Assembly: GCA_963281255.1 (NCBI GenBank)
Contig: OY725488.1
Location: 12,467,197-12,531,196, forward strand
Direction: 5' to 3'
DNA length: 64,000 bases
Origin: Aphrocallistes beatrix
Taxonomy: Eukaryota; Porifera; Hexactinellida; Sceptrulophora; Aphrocallistidae
A model generated the notes under the pieces. That model worked only from the letters and a program-made list of their open reading frames with translations. It was not told the DNA's origin and did no database searches. How positions within the stretch are numbered: the stretch's first letter is position 1; each line of letters starts with the position of its first letter. Made by a program: the position numbers and the translations under genes. Below, piece after piece: positions 28,562-41,194 of the stretch.

Positions 28562-31500
28562 TTGAATGAGAAGTGGGGAAAGCGAAAGGGAGTCTTTTGA
28601 GTTGGAAATAGCGTGTTAAAGGCGTTGAAAGGGTGCCTTTTGTCGGTGAGTGGGGGTAGAGTGTGGCATTTTGAGAATGGAATCGAGCTATCGGAGCGGG
28701 AAAGTAGGCATTTGATGATGTGAATGAGAAGTGGGGAAAGCGAAAGGGAGTCTTTTGAGTTGGAAATAGCGTGTTAAAGGCGTTGAAAGGGTGCCTTTTG
28801 TCGGTGAGTGGGGGTAGAGTGTGGCATTTTGAGAATGGAATCGAGCTATCGGAGCGGGAAAGTAGGCATTTGATGATGTGAATGAGAAGTGGGGAAAGCG
28901 AAAGGGAGTCTTTTGAGTTGGAAATAGCGTGTTAAAGGCGTTGAAAGGGTGCCTTTTGTCGGTGAGTGGGGGTAGAGTGTGGCATTTTGAGAATGGAATC
29001 GAGCTATCGGAGCGGGAAAGTAGGCATTTGATGATGTGAATGAGAAGTGGGGAAAGCGAAAGGGAGTCTTTTGAGTTGGAAATAGCGTGTTAAAGGCGTT
29101 GAAAGGGTGCCTTTTGTCGGTGAGTGGGGGTAGAGTGTGGCATTTTGAGAATGGAATCGAGCTATCGGAGCGGGAAAGTAGGCATTTGATGATGTGAATG
29201 AGAAGTGGGGAAAGCGAAAGGGAGTCTTTTGAGTTGGAAATAGCGTGTTAAAGGCGTTGAAAGGGTGCCTTTTGTCGGTGAGTGGGGGTAGAGTGTGGCA
29301 TTTTGAGAATGGAATCGAGCTATCGGAGCGGGAAAGTAGGCATTTGATGATGTGAATGAGAAGTGGGGAAAGCGAAAGGGAGTCTTTTGAGTTGGAAATA
29401 GCGTGTTAAAGGCGTTGAAAGGGTGCCTTTTGTCGGTGAGTGGGGGTAGAGTGTGGCATTTTGAGAATGGAATCGAGCTATCGGAGCGGGAAAGTAGGCA
29501 TTTGATGATGTGAATGAGAAGTGGGGAAAGCGAAAGGGAGTCTTTTGAGTTGGAAATAGCGTGTTAAAGGCGTTGAAAGGGTGCCTTTTGTCGGTGAGTG
29601 GGGGTAGAGTGTGGCATTTTGAGAATGGAATCGAGCTATCGGAGCGGGAAAGTAGGCATTTGATGATGTGAATGAGAAGTGGGGAAAGCGAAAGGGAGTC
29701 TTTTGAGTTGGAAATAGCGTGTTAAAGGCGTTGAAAGGGTGCCTTTTGTCGGTGAGTGGGGGTAGAGTGTGGCATTTTGAGAATGGAATCGAGCTATCGG
29801 AGCGGGAAAGTAGGCATTTGATGATGTGAATGAGAAGTGGGGAAAGCGAAAGGGAGTCTTTTGAGTTGGAAATAGCGTGTTAAAGGCGTTGAAAGGGTGC
29901 CTTTTGTCGGTGAGTGGGGGTAGAGTGTGGCATTTTGAGAATGGAATCGAGCTATCGGAGCGGGAAAGTAGGCATTTGATGATGTGAATGAGAAGTGGGG
30001 AAAGCGAAAGGGAGTCTTTTGAGTTGGAAATAGCGTGTTAAAGGCGTTGAAAGGGTGCCTTTTGTCGGTGAGTGGGGGTAGAGTGTGGCATTTTGAGAAT
30101 GGAATCGAGCTATCGGAGCGGGAAAGTAGGCATTTGATGATGTGAATGAGAAGTGGGGAAAGCGAAAGGGAGTCTTTTGAGTTGGAAATAGCGTGTTAAA
30201 GGCGTTGAAAGGGTGCCTTTTGTCGGTGAGTGGGGGTAGAGTGTGGCATTTTGAGAATGGAATCGAGCTATCGGAGCGGGAAAGTAGGCATTTGATGATG
30301 TGAATGAGAATTGGGGAAAGCGAAAGGGAGTCTTTTGAGTTGGAAATAGCGTGTTAAAGGCGTTGAAAGGGTGCCTTTTGTCGGTGAGTGGGGGTAGAGT
30401 GTGGCATTTTGAGAATGGAATCGAGCTATCGGAGCGGGAAAGTAGGCATTTGATGATGTGAATGAGAAGTGGGGAAAGCGAAAGGGAGTCTTTTGAGTTG
30501 GAAATAGCGTGTTAAAGGCGTTGAAAGGGTGCCTTTTGTCGGTGAGTGGGGGTAGAGTGTGGCATTTTGAGAATGGAATCGAGCTATCGGAGCGGGAAAG
30601 TAGGCATTTGATGATGTGAATGAGAAGTGGGGAAAGCGAAAGGGAGTCTTTTGAGTTGGAAATAGCGTGTTAAAGGCGTTGAAAGGGTGCCTTTTGTCGG
30701 TGAGTGGGGGTAGAGTGTGGCATTTTGAGAATGGAATCGAGCTATCGGAGCGGGAAAGTAGGCATTTGATGATGTGAATGAGAAGTGGGGAAAGCGAAAG
30801 GGAGTCTTTTGAGTTGGAAATAGCGTGTTAAAGGCGTTGAAAGGGTGCCTTTTGTCGGTGAGTGGGGGTAGAGTGTGGCATTTTGAGAATGGAATCGAGC
30901 TATCGGAGCGGGAAAGTAGGCATTTGATGATGTGAATGAGAAGTGGGGAAAGCGAAAGGGAGTCTTTTGAGTTGGAAATAGCGTGTTAAAGGCGTTGAAA
31001 GGGTGCCTTTTGTCGGTGAGTGGGGGTAGAGTGTGGCATTTTGAGAATGGAATCGAGCTATCGGAGCGGGAAAGTAGGCATTTGATGATGTGAATGAGAA
31101 GTGGGGAAAGCGAAAGGGAGTCTTTTGAGTTGGAAATAGCGTGTTAAAGGCGTTGAAAGGGTGCCTTTTGTCGGTGAGTGGGGGTAGAGTGTGGCATTTT
31201 GAGAATGGAATCGAGCTATCGGAGCGGGAAAGTAGGCATTTGATGATGTGAATGAGAAGTGGGGAAAGCGAAAGGGAGTCTTTTGAGTTGGAAATAGCGT
31301 GTTAAAGGCGTTGAAAGGGTGCCTTTTGTCGGTGAGTGGGGGTAGAGTGTGGCATTTTGAGAATGGAATCGAGCTATCGGAGCGGGAAAGTAGGCATTTG
31401 ATGATGTGAATGAGAAGTGGGGAAAGCGAAAGGGAGTCTTTTGAGTTGGAAATAGCGTGTTAAAGGCGTTGAAAGGGTGCCTTTTGTCGGTGAGTGGGGG

Positions 31501-34500
31501 TAGAGTGTGGCATTTTGAGAATGGAATCGAGCTATCGGAGCGGGAAAGTAGGCATTTGATGATGTGAATGAGAAGTGGGGAAAGCGAAAGGGAGTCTTTT
31601 GAGTTGGAAATAGCGTGTTAAAGGCGTTGAAAGGGTGCCTTTTGTCGGTGAGTGGGGGTAGAGTGTGGCATTTTGAGAATGGAATCGAGCTATCGGAGCG
31701 GGAAAGTAGGCATTTGATGATGTGAATGAGAAGTGGGGAAAGCGAAAGGGAGTCTTTTGAGTTGGAAATAGCGTGTTAAAGGCGTTGAAAGGGTGCCTTT
31801 TGTCGGTGAGTGGGGGTAGAGTGTGGCATTTTGAGAATGGAATCGAGCTATCGGAGCGGGAAAGTAGGCATTTGATGATGTGAATGAGAAGTGGGGAAAG
31901 CGAAAGGGAGTCTTTTGAGTTGGAAATAGCGTGTTAAAGGCGTTGAAAGGGTGCCTTTTGTCGGTGAGTGGGGGTAGAGTGTGGCATTTTGAGAATGGAA
32001 TCGAGCTATCGGAGCGGGAAAGTAGGCATTTGATGATGTGAATGAGAAGTGGGGAAAGCGAAAGGGAGTCTTTTGAGTTGGAAATAGCGTGTTAAAGGCG
32101 TTGAAAGGGTGCCTTTTGTCGGTGAGTGGGGGTAGAGTGTGGCATTTTGAGAATGGAATCGAGCTATCGGAGCGGGAAAGTAGGCATTTGATGATGTGAA
32201 TGAGAAGTGGGGAAAGCGAAAGGGAGTCTTTTGAGTTGGAAATAGCGTGTTAAAGGCGTTGAAAGGGTGCCTTTTGTCGGTGAGTGGGGGTAGAGTGTGG
32301 CATTTTGAGAATGGAATCGAGCTATCGGAGCGGGAAAGTAGGCATTTGATGATGTGAATGAGAAGTGGGGAAAGCGAAAGGGAGTCTTTTGAGTTGGAAA
32401 TAGCGTGTTAAAGGCGTTGAAAGGGTGCCTTTTGTCGGTGAGTGGGGGTAGAGTGTGGCATTTTGAGAATGGAATCGAGCTATCGGAGCGGGAAAGTAGG
32501 CATTTGATGATGTGAATGAGAAGTGGGGAAAGCGAAAGGGAGTCTTTTGAGTTGGAAATAGCGTGTTAAAGGCGTTGAAAGGGTGCCTTTTGTCGGTGAG
32601 TGGGGGTAGAGTGTGGCATTTTGAGAATGGAATCGAGCTATCGGAGCGGGAAAGTAGGCATTTGATGATGTGAATGAGAAGTGGGGAAAGCGAAAGGGAG
32701 TCTTTTGAGTTGGAAATAGCGTGTTAAAGGCGTTGAAAGGGTGCCTTTTGTCGGTGAGTGGGGGTAGAGTGTGGCATTTTGAGAATGGAATCGAGCTATC
32801 GGAGCGGGAAAGTAGGCATTTGATGATGTGAATGAGAAGTGGGGAAAGCGAAAGGGAGTCTTTTGAGTTGGAAATAGCGTGTTAAAGGCGTTGAAAGGGT
32901 GCCTTTTGTCGGTGAGTGGGGGTAGAGTGTGGCATTTTGAGAATGGAATCGAGCTATCGGAGCGGGAAAGTAGGCATTTGATGATGTGAATGAGAAGTGG
33001 GGAAAGCGAAAGGGAGTCTTTTGAGTTGGAAATAGCGTGTTAAAGGCGTTGAAAGGGTGCCTTTTGTCGGTGAGTGGGGGTAGAGTGTGGCATTTTGAGA
33101 ATGGAATCGAGCTATCGGAGCGGGAAAGTAGGCATTTGATGATGTGAATGAGAAGTGGGGAAAGCGAAAGGGAGTCTTTTGAGTTGGAAATAGCGTGTTA
33201 AAGGCGTTGAAAGGGTGCCTTTTGTCGGTGAGTGGGGGTAGAGTGTGGCATTTTGAGAATGGAATCGAGCTATCGGAGCGGGAAAGTAGGCATTTGATGA
33301 TGTGAATGAGAAGTGGGGAAAGCGAAAGGGAGTCTTTTGAGTTGGAAATAGCGTGTTAAAGGCGTTGAAAGGGTGCCTTTTGTCGGTGAGTGGGGGTAGA
33401 GTGTGGCATTTTGAGAATGGAATCGAGCTATCGGAGCGGGAAAGTAGGCATTTGATGATGTGAATGAGAAGTGGGGAAAGCGAAAGGGAGTCTTTTGAGT
33501 TGGAAATAGCGTGTTAAAGGCGTTGAAAGGGTGCCTTTTGTCGGTGAGTGGGGGTAGAGTGTGGCATTTTGAGAATGGAATCGAGCTATCGGAGCGGGAA
33601 AGTAGGCATTTGATGATGTGAATGAGAAGTGGGGAAAGCGAAAGGGAGTCTTTTGAGTTGGAAATAGCGTGTTAAAGGCGTTGAAAGGGTGCCTTTTGTC
33701 GGTGAGTGGGGGTAGAGTGTGGCATTTTGAGAATGGAATCGAGCTATCGGAGCGGGAAAGTAGGCATTTGATGATGTGAATGAGAAGTGGGGAAAGCGAA
33801 AGGGAGTCTTTTGAGTTGGAAATAGCGTGTTAAAGGCGTTGAAAGGGTGCCTTTTGTCGGTGAGTGGGGGTAGAGTGTGGCATTTTGAGAATGGAATCGA
33901 GCTATCGGAGCGGGAAAGTAGGCATTTGATGATGTGAATGAGAAGTGGGGAAAGCGAAAGGGAGTCTTTTGAGTTGGAAATAGCGTGTTAAAGGCGTTGA
34001 AAGGGTGCCTTTTGTCGGTGAGTGGGGGTAGAGTGTGGCATTTTGAGAATGGAATCGAGCTATCGGAGCGGGAAAGTAGGCATTTGATGATGTGAATGAG
34101 AAGTGGGGAAAGCGAAAGGGAGTCTTTTGAGTTGGAAATAGCGTGTTAAAGGCGTTGAAAGGGTGCCTTTTGTCGGTGAGTGGGGGTAGAGTGTGGCATT
34201 TTGAGAATGGAATCGAGCTATCGGAGCGGGAAAGTAGGCATTTGATGATGTGAATGAGAAGTGGGGAAAGCGAAAGGGAGTCTTTTGAGTTGGAAATAGC
34301 GTGTTAAAGGCGTTGAAAGGGTGCCTTTTGTCGGTGAGTGGGGGTAGAGTGTGGCATTTTGAGAATGGAATCGAGCTATCGGAGCGGGAAAGTAGGCATT
34401 TGATGATGTGAATGAGAAGTGGGGAAAGCGAAAGGGAGTCTTTTGAGTTGGAAATAGCGTGTTAAAGGCGTTGAAAGGGTGCCTTTTGTCGGTGAGTGGG

Positions 34501-36408
34501 GGTAGAGTGTGGCATTTTGAGAATGGAATCGAGCTATCGGAGCGGGAAAGTAGGCATTTGATGATGTGAATGAGAAGTGGGGAAAGCGAAAGGGAGTCTT
34601 TTGAGTTGGAAATAGCGTGTTAAAGGCGTTGAAAGGGTGCCTTTTGTCGGTGAGTGGGGGTAGAGTGTGGCATTTTGAGAATGGAATCGAGCTATCGGAG
34701 CGGGAAAGTAGGCATTTGATGATGTGAATGAGAAGTGGGGAAAGCGAAAGGGAGTCTTTTGAGTTGGAAATAGCGTGTTAAAGGCGTTGAAAGGGTGCCT
34801 TTTGTCGGTGAGTGGGGGTAGAGTGTGGCATTTTGAGAATGGAATCGAGCTATCGGAGCGGGAAAGTAGGCATTTGATGATGTGAATGAGAAGTGGGGAA
34901 AGCGAAAGGGAGTCTTTTGAGTTGGAAATAGCGTGTTAAAGGCGTTGAAAGGGTGCCTTTTGTCGGTGAGTGGGGGTAGAGTGTGGCATTTTGAGAATGG
35001 AATCGAGCTATCGGAGCGGGAAAGTAGGCATTTGATGATGTGAATGAGAAGTGGGGAAAGCGAAAGGGAGTCTTTTGAGTTGGAAATAGCGTGTTAAAGG
35101 CGTTGAAAGGGTGCCTTTTGTCGGTGAGTGGGGGTAGAGTGTGGCATTTTGAGAATGGAATCGAGCTATCGGAGCGGGAAAGTAGGCATTTGATGATGTG
35201 AATGAGAAGTGGGGAAAGCGAAAGGGAGTCTTTTGAGTTGGAAATAGCGTGTTAAAGGCGTTGAAAGGGTGCCTTTTGTCGGTGAGTGGGGGTAGAGTGT
35301 GGCATTTTGAGAATGGAATCGAGCTATCGGAGCGGGAAAGTAGGCATTTGATGATGTGAATGAGAAGTGGGGAAAGCGAAAGGGAGTCTTTTGAGTTGGA
35401 AATAGCGTGTTAAAGGCGTTGAAAGGGTGCCTTTTGTCGGTGAGTGGGGGTAGAGTGTGGCATTTTGAGAATGGAATCGAGCTATCGGAGCGGGAAAGTA
35501 GGCATTTGATGATGTGAATGAGAAGTGGGGAAAGCGAAAGGGAGTCTTTTGAGTTGGAAATAGCGTGTTAAAGGCGTTGAAAGGGTGCCTTTTGTCGGTG
35601 AGTGGGGGTAGAGTGTGGCATTTTGAGAATGGAATCGAGCTATCGGAGCGGGAAAGTAGGCATTTGATGATGTGAATGAGAAGTGGGGAAAGCGAAAGGG
35701 AGTCTTTTGAGTTGGAAATAGCGTGTTAAAGGCGTTGAAAGGGTGCCTTTTGTCGGTGAGTGGGGGTAGAGTGTGGCATTTTGAGAATGGAATCGAGCTA
35801 TCGGAGCGGGAAAGTAGGCATTTGATGATGTGAATGAGAAGTGGGGAAAGCGAAAGGGAGTCTTTTGAGTTGGAAATAGCGTGTTAAAGGCGTTGAAAGG
35901 GTGCCTTTTGTCGGTGAGTGGGGGTAGAGTGTGGCATTTTGAGAATGGAATCGAGCTATCGGAGCGGGAAAGTAGGCATTTGATGATGTGAATGAGAAGT
36001 GGGGAAAGCGAAAGGGAGTCTTTTGAGTTGGAAATAGCGTGTTAAAGGCGTTGAAAGGGTGCCTTTTGTCGGTGAGTGGGGGTAGAGTGTGGCATTTTGA
36101 GAATGGAATCGAGCTATCGGAGCGGGAAAGTAGGCATTTGATGATGTGAATGAGAAGTGGGGAAAGCGAAAGGGAGTCTTTTGAGTTGGAAATAGCGTGT
36201 TAAAGGCGTTGAAAGGGTGCCTTTTGTCGGTGAGTGGGGGTAGAGTGTGGCATTTTGAGAATGGAATCGAGCTATCGGAGCGGGAAAGTAGGCATTTGAT
36301 GATGTGAATGAGAAGTGGGGAAAGCGAAAGGGAGTCTTTTGAGTTGGAAATAGCGTGTTAAAGGCGTTGAAAGGGTGCCTTTTGTCGGTGAGTGGGGGTA
36401 GAGTGTGG
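28562..36408 (+). repeat. Satellite array 1: 158-bp unit, about 50 copies
   Basis: Unit begins GAATGAGAAGTGGGGAAAGC and repeats every 158 bp without spacers (starts at 28564, 28722, 28880 and so on), about 49.7 copies before the gap. Units are essentially identical; I saw one internal substitution (G to T at about 30311). By count a unit holds about 62 G and 13 C on this strand. Because 158 is not a multiple of three, no long frame arises. The array is cut by the gap, so its true length is unknown. Confidence 0.97.
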
Positions 36409-36608
36409 NNNNNNNNNNNNNNNNNNNNNNNNNNNNNNNNNNNNNNNNNNNNNNNNNNNNNNNNNNNNNNNNNNNNNNNNNNNNNNNNNNNNNNNNNNNN
36501 NNNNNNNNNNNNNNNNNNNNNNNNNNNNNNNNNNNNNNNNNNNNNNNNNNNNNNNNNNNNNNNNNNNNNNNNNNNNNNNNNNNNNNNNNNNNNNNNNNNN
36601 NNNNNNNN
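36409..36608. other. Assembly gap, 200 N
   Basis: Exactly 200 N, probably a placeholder length. It interrupts satellite array 1, and duplicated segment B begins on its right edge. Confidence 0.99.
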
Positions 36609-36747
36609 AATGTGCTCAGATAGGGATTTTTTGGTCCAATTATCACTATATTTAATAAAATTAGTATGGAATGTCATCGACTGGGTACCTCAAACCTAAC
36701 AAAACTATCACTATATACAATATCTACTGTATTTATGTATACAAGTA

Positions 36748-36932
36748 CAGTTAGGGTCGTTTATTGTGAACCACCAGGGAACCAAAAAATCTGTTCATGA
36801 TAGAGATACTTCATATTAAGCGAACTTGATTCAATACAAATCCTATCTAAAAAATAAAATTGGTACCAGGAGGTTAGTTCATAATAAACGAATGTTCATA
36901 TTAAGCGGATTCATAATAAGCGCCCCTGACTG
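36748..36932. mobile_element. Pogo-like MITE, family 4 (copy B)
   Basis: Counterpart of 14137-14321, TA-flanked. Confidence 0.7.
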
Positions 36933-37010
36933 TATAATAGTTCAGGAGTAATCTACGAAAACCAAAAAAAATCCGAAGAAGACCAAAATACCAGTAAAGT
37001 TAGTCAAAAG

Positions 37011-37242
37011 TGTAATATATTTGGGTAGAAAGCAATTCAAACTGTATTTAGTTTTCTAAGTGCTTGTAATGGAATCACCAGATTAAGATAAGCATACAAT
37101 ATGTCACAAGCGATAGCTTGCCCTATAAATATGTAAGTAGAGTCAGTGAAGTCCTATTATGACTAACACCATGGGTGGTACTAAGCTACGGAAACCACGC
37201 AGGTAGTGATGAGGTATAACACTACTGTCTAAAGTCTCTACA
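37011..37242 (-). repeat. 3' LTR of the gypsy element
   Basis: 232 bp, TG...CA, identical to 41195-41426. Confidence 0.92.
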
Positions 37243-37251
37243 CTCCCTTCC
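37243..37251 (-). promoter_or_regulatory. Polypurine tract
   Basis: GGAAGGGAG on the minus strand, immediately before the 3' LTR; the expected primer site for plus-strand DNA synthesis. Confidence 0.75.
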
Positions 37252-37270
37252 ACTAGCAAGAGTCTTTACT

Positions 37271-40200
37271 CTAAGATTCTGGTTGGTATCTGTCGGGAGG
37301 GTGTCGTATCCGAGATGAGCGACGCGGTGGAGGAGGGGTCACCTGTTGTGCTACATCACTGCGACTAGTCACTATGGGCTGCATTTGTGGACAACGAGCT
37401 CCAACAGTATATGGAAAGGAAAAATCTTGAGTATCCACTGGACCATTTGCTTCATTAGCGCGGATGTGATCCATGTGGCGATGTATTATCCTCCCATCGT
37501 CCAATTTGACTATAAACGATAATGGTCCGCTTTTCTCCGTTAGGATACCCTTTAACCAGGACGTCCCATGGGGGAAATTGCGCACGAAGACGCGTGAGCC
37601 AATGGTGAGATCCCTCTGCTTAGCCGCACAGTCGTACCTTTCCTTCTGTACTTGTTGTTTAACTCCTATTCGAGCTGAAAGATCAGGGATAAGGCGACTG
37701 AAGTGCGATCTGAGCTGCCTTCCCATAAGCAGTTCAGCTGGAAGTATTCCCGTGGTTGAATGGGGGGTAATATGGTAGTGGAATAAGAATCTAGATATTC
37801 TTGTTTCCAGCGATTCTGTAGAAGTTCTTTTCATACTGTCTTTAAACGTCTGTACCGCCCTCTCGACTTGGCCATTGGAAGAGGGGTGGTATGGAGCAGT
37901 TCTGATATGTCGAATACCATTCTTCATCGTAAACTCCTGAAATTCTGCACTAGTGAATGCAGTTCCGTTATCTGACACGATTATCTCAGGTAATCCATGC
38001 GTTGCAAATAAGGCTCTGAGTTTTTCGAGAGTAGAATTCGAAGTCGCCGAATGTACTATTGATACCTCCATCCATTTCGAGTGGGCATCCACTACTATAA
38101 GGAACATCTTCCCCATGAATGGACCAGCAAAATCAATGTGGATACGCGACCATGGACGATCAGGCCACTCCCAAGGATGTAATGGCGCCTTAGGAGGCGA
38201 ATGTCTTGATAACTGACAAGGCTCGCATGACTTAACTTTTGTTTCAAGTTGTTGATCCATTCCAGGCCACCATACGAAACTTCGTGCCAAGCTTTTCATG
38301 CGCGATATCCCTGGATGTGCTTCATGGAGCAATTCAAGAACCAATTCTTGGCCTTTCTTTGGTATCACGACACGAGTCCCCCACATAATACATCCATCTT
38401 GCACGCTTAACTCATCCTTTCTGCGACGGAAAGGTATAGTCTCCTTGTCCGTCAAATGTGGCCACCCGAGTTGCAAGAATCGGCGAATCCGAGATAACAA
38501 TGGATCGCGGCTGGTCCATTGGCTAATTCGCTCCGCAGTAATTTCTGATAGCTCGAGGTTCCTCATGAGTAGTATCGTTTCGCCAGGAACAGGAATATCC
38601 GTCGGGTAATTAGGTAGGGGTAGACGACTCAAGCCATCTGCGTTGCCAATTTCCCCACCAGGTCTGTACACAATCTTGTAATCGTATGCGCCAAGAATAA
38701 GGGCCCATCTCTGTAGCCTTGCAGATGCTAAGGGTGGGACTGGATGCGTGTGTCCAAATATATATTGTAGTGGCTTGTGGTCAGACTTGATCAAGAAGGG
38801 GCGTCCATAAAGAAATTGGTGGAATCTTTTAACTGCAAAGATAATTGCTAAACCCTCCTTATCGAGCTGTGAGTATTTCTTCTCCGCGATGGCGAGTGAG
38901 CGCGAAGCGTAATAGATAGGCCTCTCTGTGCCATCTTCTAAAACATGCGACAGTACGGCTCCAACTCCATATGGTGACGCGTCACAGATGACAACGAGGT
39001 CTTTATCGGGCTGAAAGTGAACGAGTATCTGGGATGATGATAGCACCCCCTTTGCCTTCCGGAAGGCGTTCTCCTGGGCTCTACCCCAATCCCACTTGAC
39101 ATGTTTCTGTAACAACCAGTGTAACGGAGCCATCAAGGTTGAGAGATTGGGAATGAACTTCCCATAATAATTCATAAGCCCTAGGAATGACCGTAATTCA
39201 GAGGTGGTCTTTGGGGTGGGCGCGTTCTGTATTGCTTGAGTCTTCTTGCCACTTGGTCTGAGGCCTTCAGCATCAATGACATGTCCCAGATATTCAATTG
39301 ATGGGAGTAGAAATGCACATTTGTGTCGTTTGAGACGAAAACCAGCTTGTTTGAGACGCGATAGCACTGCCTTAAGGTTGTGAAGGTGATCTTCTTCATT
39401 AACGCCCGTTATAAGTATATCGTCAAGGTAGATACAAACGCGTGGCAACCCTCGTAGGATGCTCTCCATAGTCCTCTGGAAGATCGCTGGTGCGGCCGAT
39501 AAACCAAACGGAAGGCGATTGTATTGGAATAGCCCCCTCTGCGTGTTTATGGTAGTGTATTTCTTCGACCGTTCTTCTAAGGGAATTTGCAAGTATGCGT
39601 GGGCTAAATCCAGCTTGGTAAATGACTTGCCTCCTGATAACGACGCTAGAAGGTCATCAATCCGTGGTAGCGGATAAGTATCCACTAATGCAAAGGCATT
39701 TGCGGTTACTTTATAGTCCCCACAGATACGTACCAATCCGTCCCCTTTAACAATGGGTACTATTGGCGCTGCCCATTCCGCAAATCGTACAGGCTCAATG
39801 ACGCCCTGACTCTGTAGCCGATCAAGCTCCTTCTCCACTCTCCCGCGTAAAGCAAACGGTACCACCCTAGGGCGAAAAAATTTTGGAAGGGCGTTGGAAT
39901 CGACACAAATCTTTGCGCGAATATCCCCCACACAACCAAATTCATCTTGGAATAGAGGCGAGTAAAAATCCAAAATCCTAGTCAGCTCACTCGAGGTGCG
40001 AATCTGATGAAGCTGGGACCAATTCAATTCTATCTTCCTTAGCCAATCACGTCCAAGCAGGCTGGGGCCATTTCCTTCTACCACTAGCAAGTTCAACCTT
40101 TCTTCCTGCCCATTGAGTTTTACATCTACTTCAAGATTGCCCATTACCTTGATCTCTTCGCCAGTATAGGTCCTCAGTCGGGCTCCAGAGGGTTGTAGCA

Positions 40201-41176
40201 ATGGGGTTTTTCCATCGGCCCATAACGTTTCGTAAGTATTTTGACTAATTATTGACAAAGTCGCTCCCGTGTCCACTTCTAACAATAGGTTTGCTCCATT
40301 GATCGTCGCTGTCACCTGCATAGGATGATTGTTTCGGTCCTTCACATTGAACAAGTTATATTCCCCACACTCCATATCCCCACTGGCCTCGTCAGGCTGA
40401 ACCTGGTGTGTATCTTGAGACTGTATCTGATGCGTATCTTTCTGGCGAGGATGTAGAAACGACGTGCTCTTCGGCTTGCTCCGACAAACTTTGGATAGGT
40501 GCCCTTGCTTCCCACACTTGTAACAGGTTGCATCTTTGTAGCGACATTCAGCCCCGCGATGGCCTGCGCCACAACGATAGCATACCACAGCTTGACTCCT
40601 CTCGGACGTACTTTTCACGAGGTAAAGCTTCTCTGAGCTCACCTTTGAACTTTGCAAATCATGAACATTACGCTCCGCGGATTCCGCTGCTTGAGCTAGG
40701 TCGAATGCCTTCTTAAACGTCAAATCTGGCTCGGAAAGCAAACGGCGTTGGATACCACTGTCGCTAATACCACACACAAGACGGTCACGGAGCATATCAT
40801 TTAGCGAATCCCCGAAGCCACAATGCTCGGACAGCTTCCTTAGCTCAGCAACGTAGACCGCAACTGCCTCACCGTCCCTGCGAGACCGAGAGTGGAACGT
40901 AAACCTCTCCACAATAACTGAAGGCGTAGGCTGTAGGTGATTCTTCATTAGTTCAACCAGCTGCACGAAGGTCTTCTCGGCCGGTTTGACAGGAGCGAGC
41001 AAGCTCTTCAGGAGCTGGTACGTCTCCGCGCCACACACGCTAATGAGGATCGCCCTCTGTTTATCCTCAGAAACGATTTCGTTAGCCGCAAAATACTGCT
41101 GAAGCCTTTCAGTGTATGAGGTCCAGTCTTCTTTACCGGCCTCGAATTCGCTAATGACTCCGTGCCTGGATGCCAT
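37271..41176 (-). CDS. Gag-Pol polyprotein of Ty3/gypsy (Mag-like) retrotransposon
   Basis: 1301 codons in one frame. Gag capsid-like region 1-190; zinc knuckles at 199-211 (C-x2-C-x3-H-x4-C, one residue short) and 218-231 (canonical C-x2-C-x4-H-x4-C). Aspartic protease VDTGA at 301-305. Reverse transcriptase about 430-620 with D523 (KLDLAHAY) and YLDD at 583-586. RNase H from about 727 (CDAS, D732). Integrase H951, H954, C984, C987, then D1015, D1069, E1105 (D,D-35-E). A chromodomain is not evident; the C-terminus is Pro/Arg-rich. Single-frame gag-pol, this gag type and the tRNA-Ser-like primer site fit the Mag group of Metaviridae. The start codon lies only four bases after the primer-binding site. 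Confidence 0.93.
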   Translation of the reverse strand: MASRHGVISEFEAGKEDWTSYTERLQQYFAANEIVSEDKQRAILISVCGAETYQLLKSLLAPVKPAEKTFVQLVELMKNHLQPTPSVIVERFTFHSRSRRDGEAVAVYVAELRKLSEHCGFGDSLNDMLRDRLVCGISDSGIQRRLLSEPDLTFKKAFDLAQAAESAERNVHDLQSSKVSSEKLYLVKSTSERSQAVVCYRCGAGHRGAECRYKDATCYKCGKQGHLSKVCRSKPKSTSFLHPRQKDTHQIQSQDTHQVQPDEASGDMECGEYNLFNVKDRNNHPMQVTATINGANLLLEVDTGATLSIISQNTYETLWADGKTPLLQPSGARLRTYTGEEIKVMGNLEVDVKLNGQEERLNLLVVEGNGPSLLGRDWLRKIELNWSQLHQIRTSSELTRILDFYSPLFQDEFGCVGDIRAKICVDSNALPKFFRPRVVPFALRGRVEKELDRLQSQGVIEPVRFAEWAAPIVPIVKGDGLVRICGDYKVTANAFALVDTYPLPRIDDLLASLSGGKSFTKLDLAHAYLQIPLEERSKKYTTINTQRGLFQYNRLPFGLSAAPAIFQRTMESILRGLPRVCIYLDDILITGVNEEDHLHNLKAVLSRLKQAGFRLKRHKCAFLLPSIEYLGHVIDAEGLRPSGKKTQAIQNAPTPKTTSELRSFLGLMNYYGKFIPNLSTLMAPLHWLLQKHVKWDWGRAQENAFRKAKGVLSSSQILVHFQPDKDLVVICDASPYGVGAVLSHVLEDGTERPIYYASRSLAIAEKKYSQLDKEGLAIIFAVKRFHQFLYGRPFLIKSDHKPLQYIFGHTHPVPPLASARLQRWALILGAYDYKIVYRPGGEIGNADGLSRLPLPNYPTDIPVPGETILLMRNLELSEITAERISQWTSRDPLLSRIRRFLQLGWPHLTDKETIPFRRRKDELSVQDGCIMWGTRVVIPKKGQELVLELLHEAHPGISRMKSLARSFVWWPGMDQQLETKVKSCEPCQLSRHSPPKAPLHPWEWPDRPWSRIHIDFAGPFMGKMFLIVVDAHSKWMEVSIVHSATSNSTLEKLRALFATHGLPEIIVSDNGTAFTSAEFQEFTMKNGIRHIRTAPYHPSSNGQVERAVQTFKDSMKRTSTESLETRISRFLFHYHITPHSTTGILPAELLMGRQLRSHFSRLIPDLSARIGVKQQVQKERYDCAAKQRDLTIGSRVFVRNFPHGTSWLKGILTEKSGPLSFIVKLDDGRIIHRHMDHIRANEANGPVDTQDFSFPYTVGARCPQMQPIVTSRSDVAQQVTPPPPRRSSRIRHPPDRYQPES

Positions 41177-41180
41177 TTAT

Positions 41181-41193
41181 ATCTTCGTCGCCA
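41181..41193 (-). promoter_or_regulatory. Primer-binding site, tRNA-Ser-like
   Basis: TGGCGACGAAGAT on the minus strand, one base after the 5' LTR. It is complementary, with one mismatch, to the 3' end of animal tRNA-Ser (GCU) as I recall it (ATCCTCGTCGCCA). Confidence 0.65.
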
Positions 41194-41194
41194 C

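Noticed and set aside
28562-36408. CRISPR-like array
   Set aside because: Units are contiguous with no variable spacers, and the genome is clearly animal; this is a satellite.
36114-36699. Frames running through the N gap
   Set aside because: They consist of unknown residues and satellite translation.
37473-40716. Plus-strand frames within the gypsy element
   Set aside because: Shadows of the minus-strand gag-pol frame.
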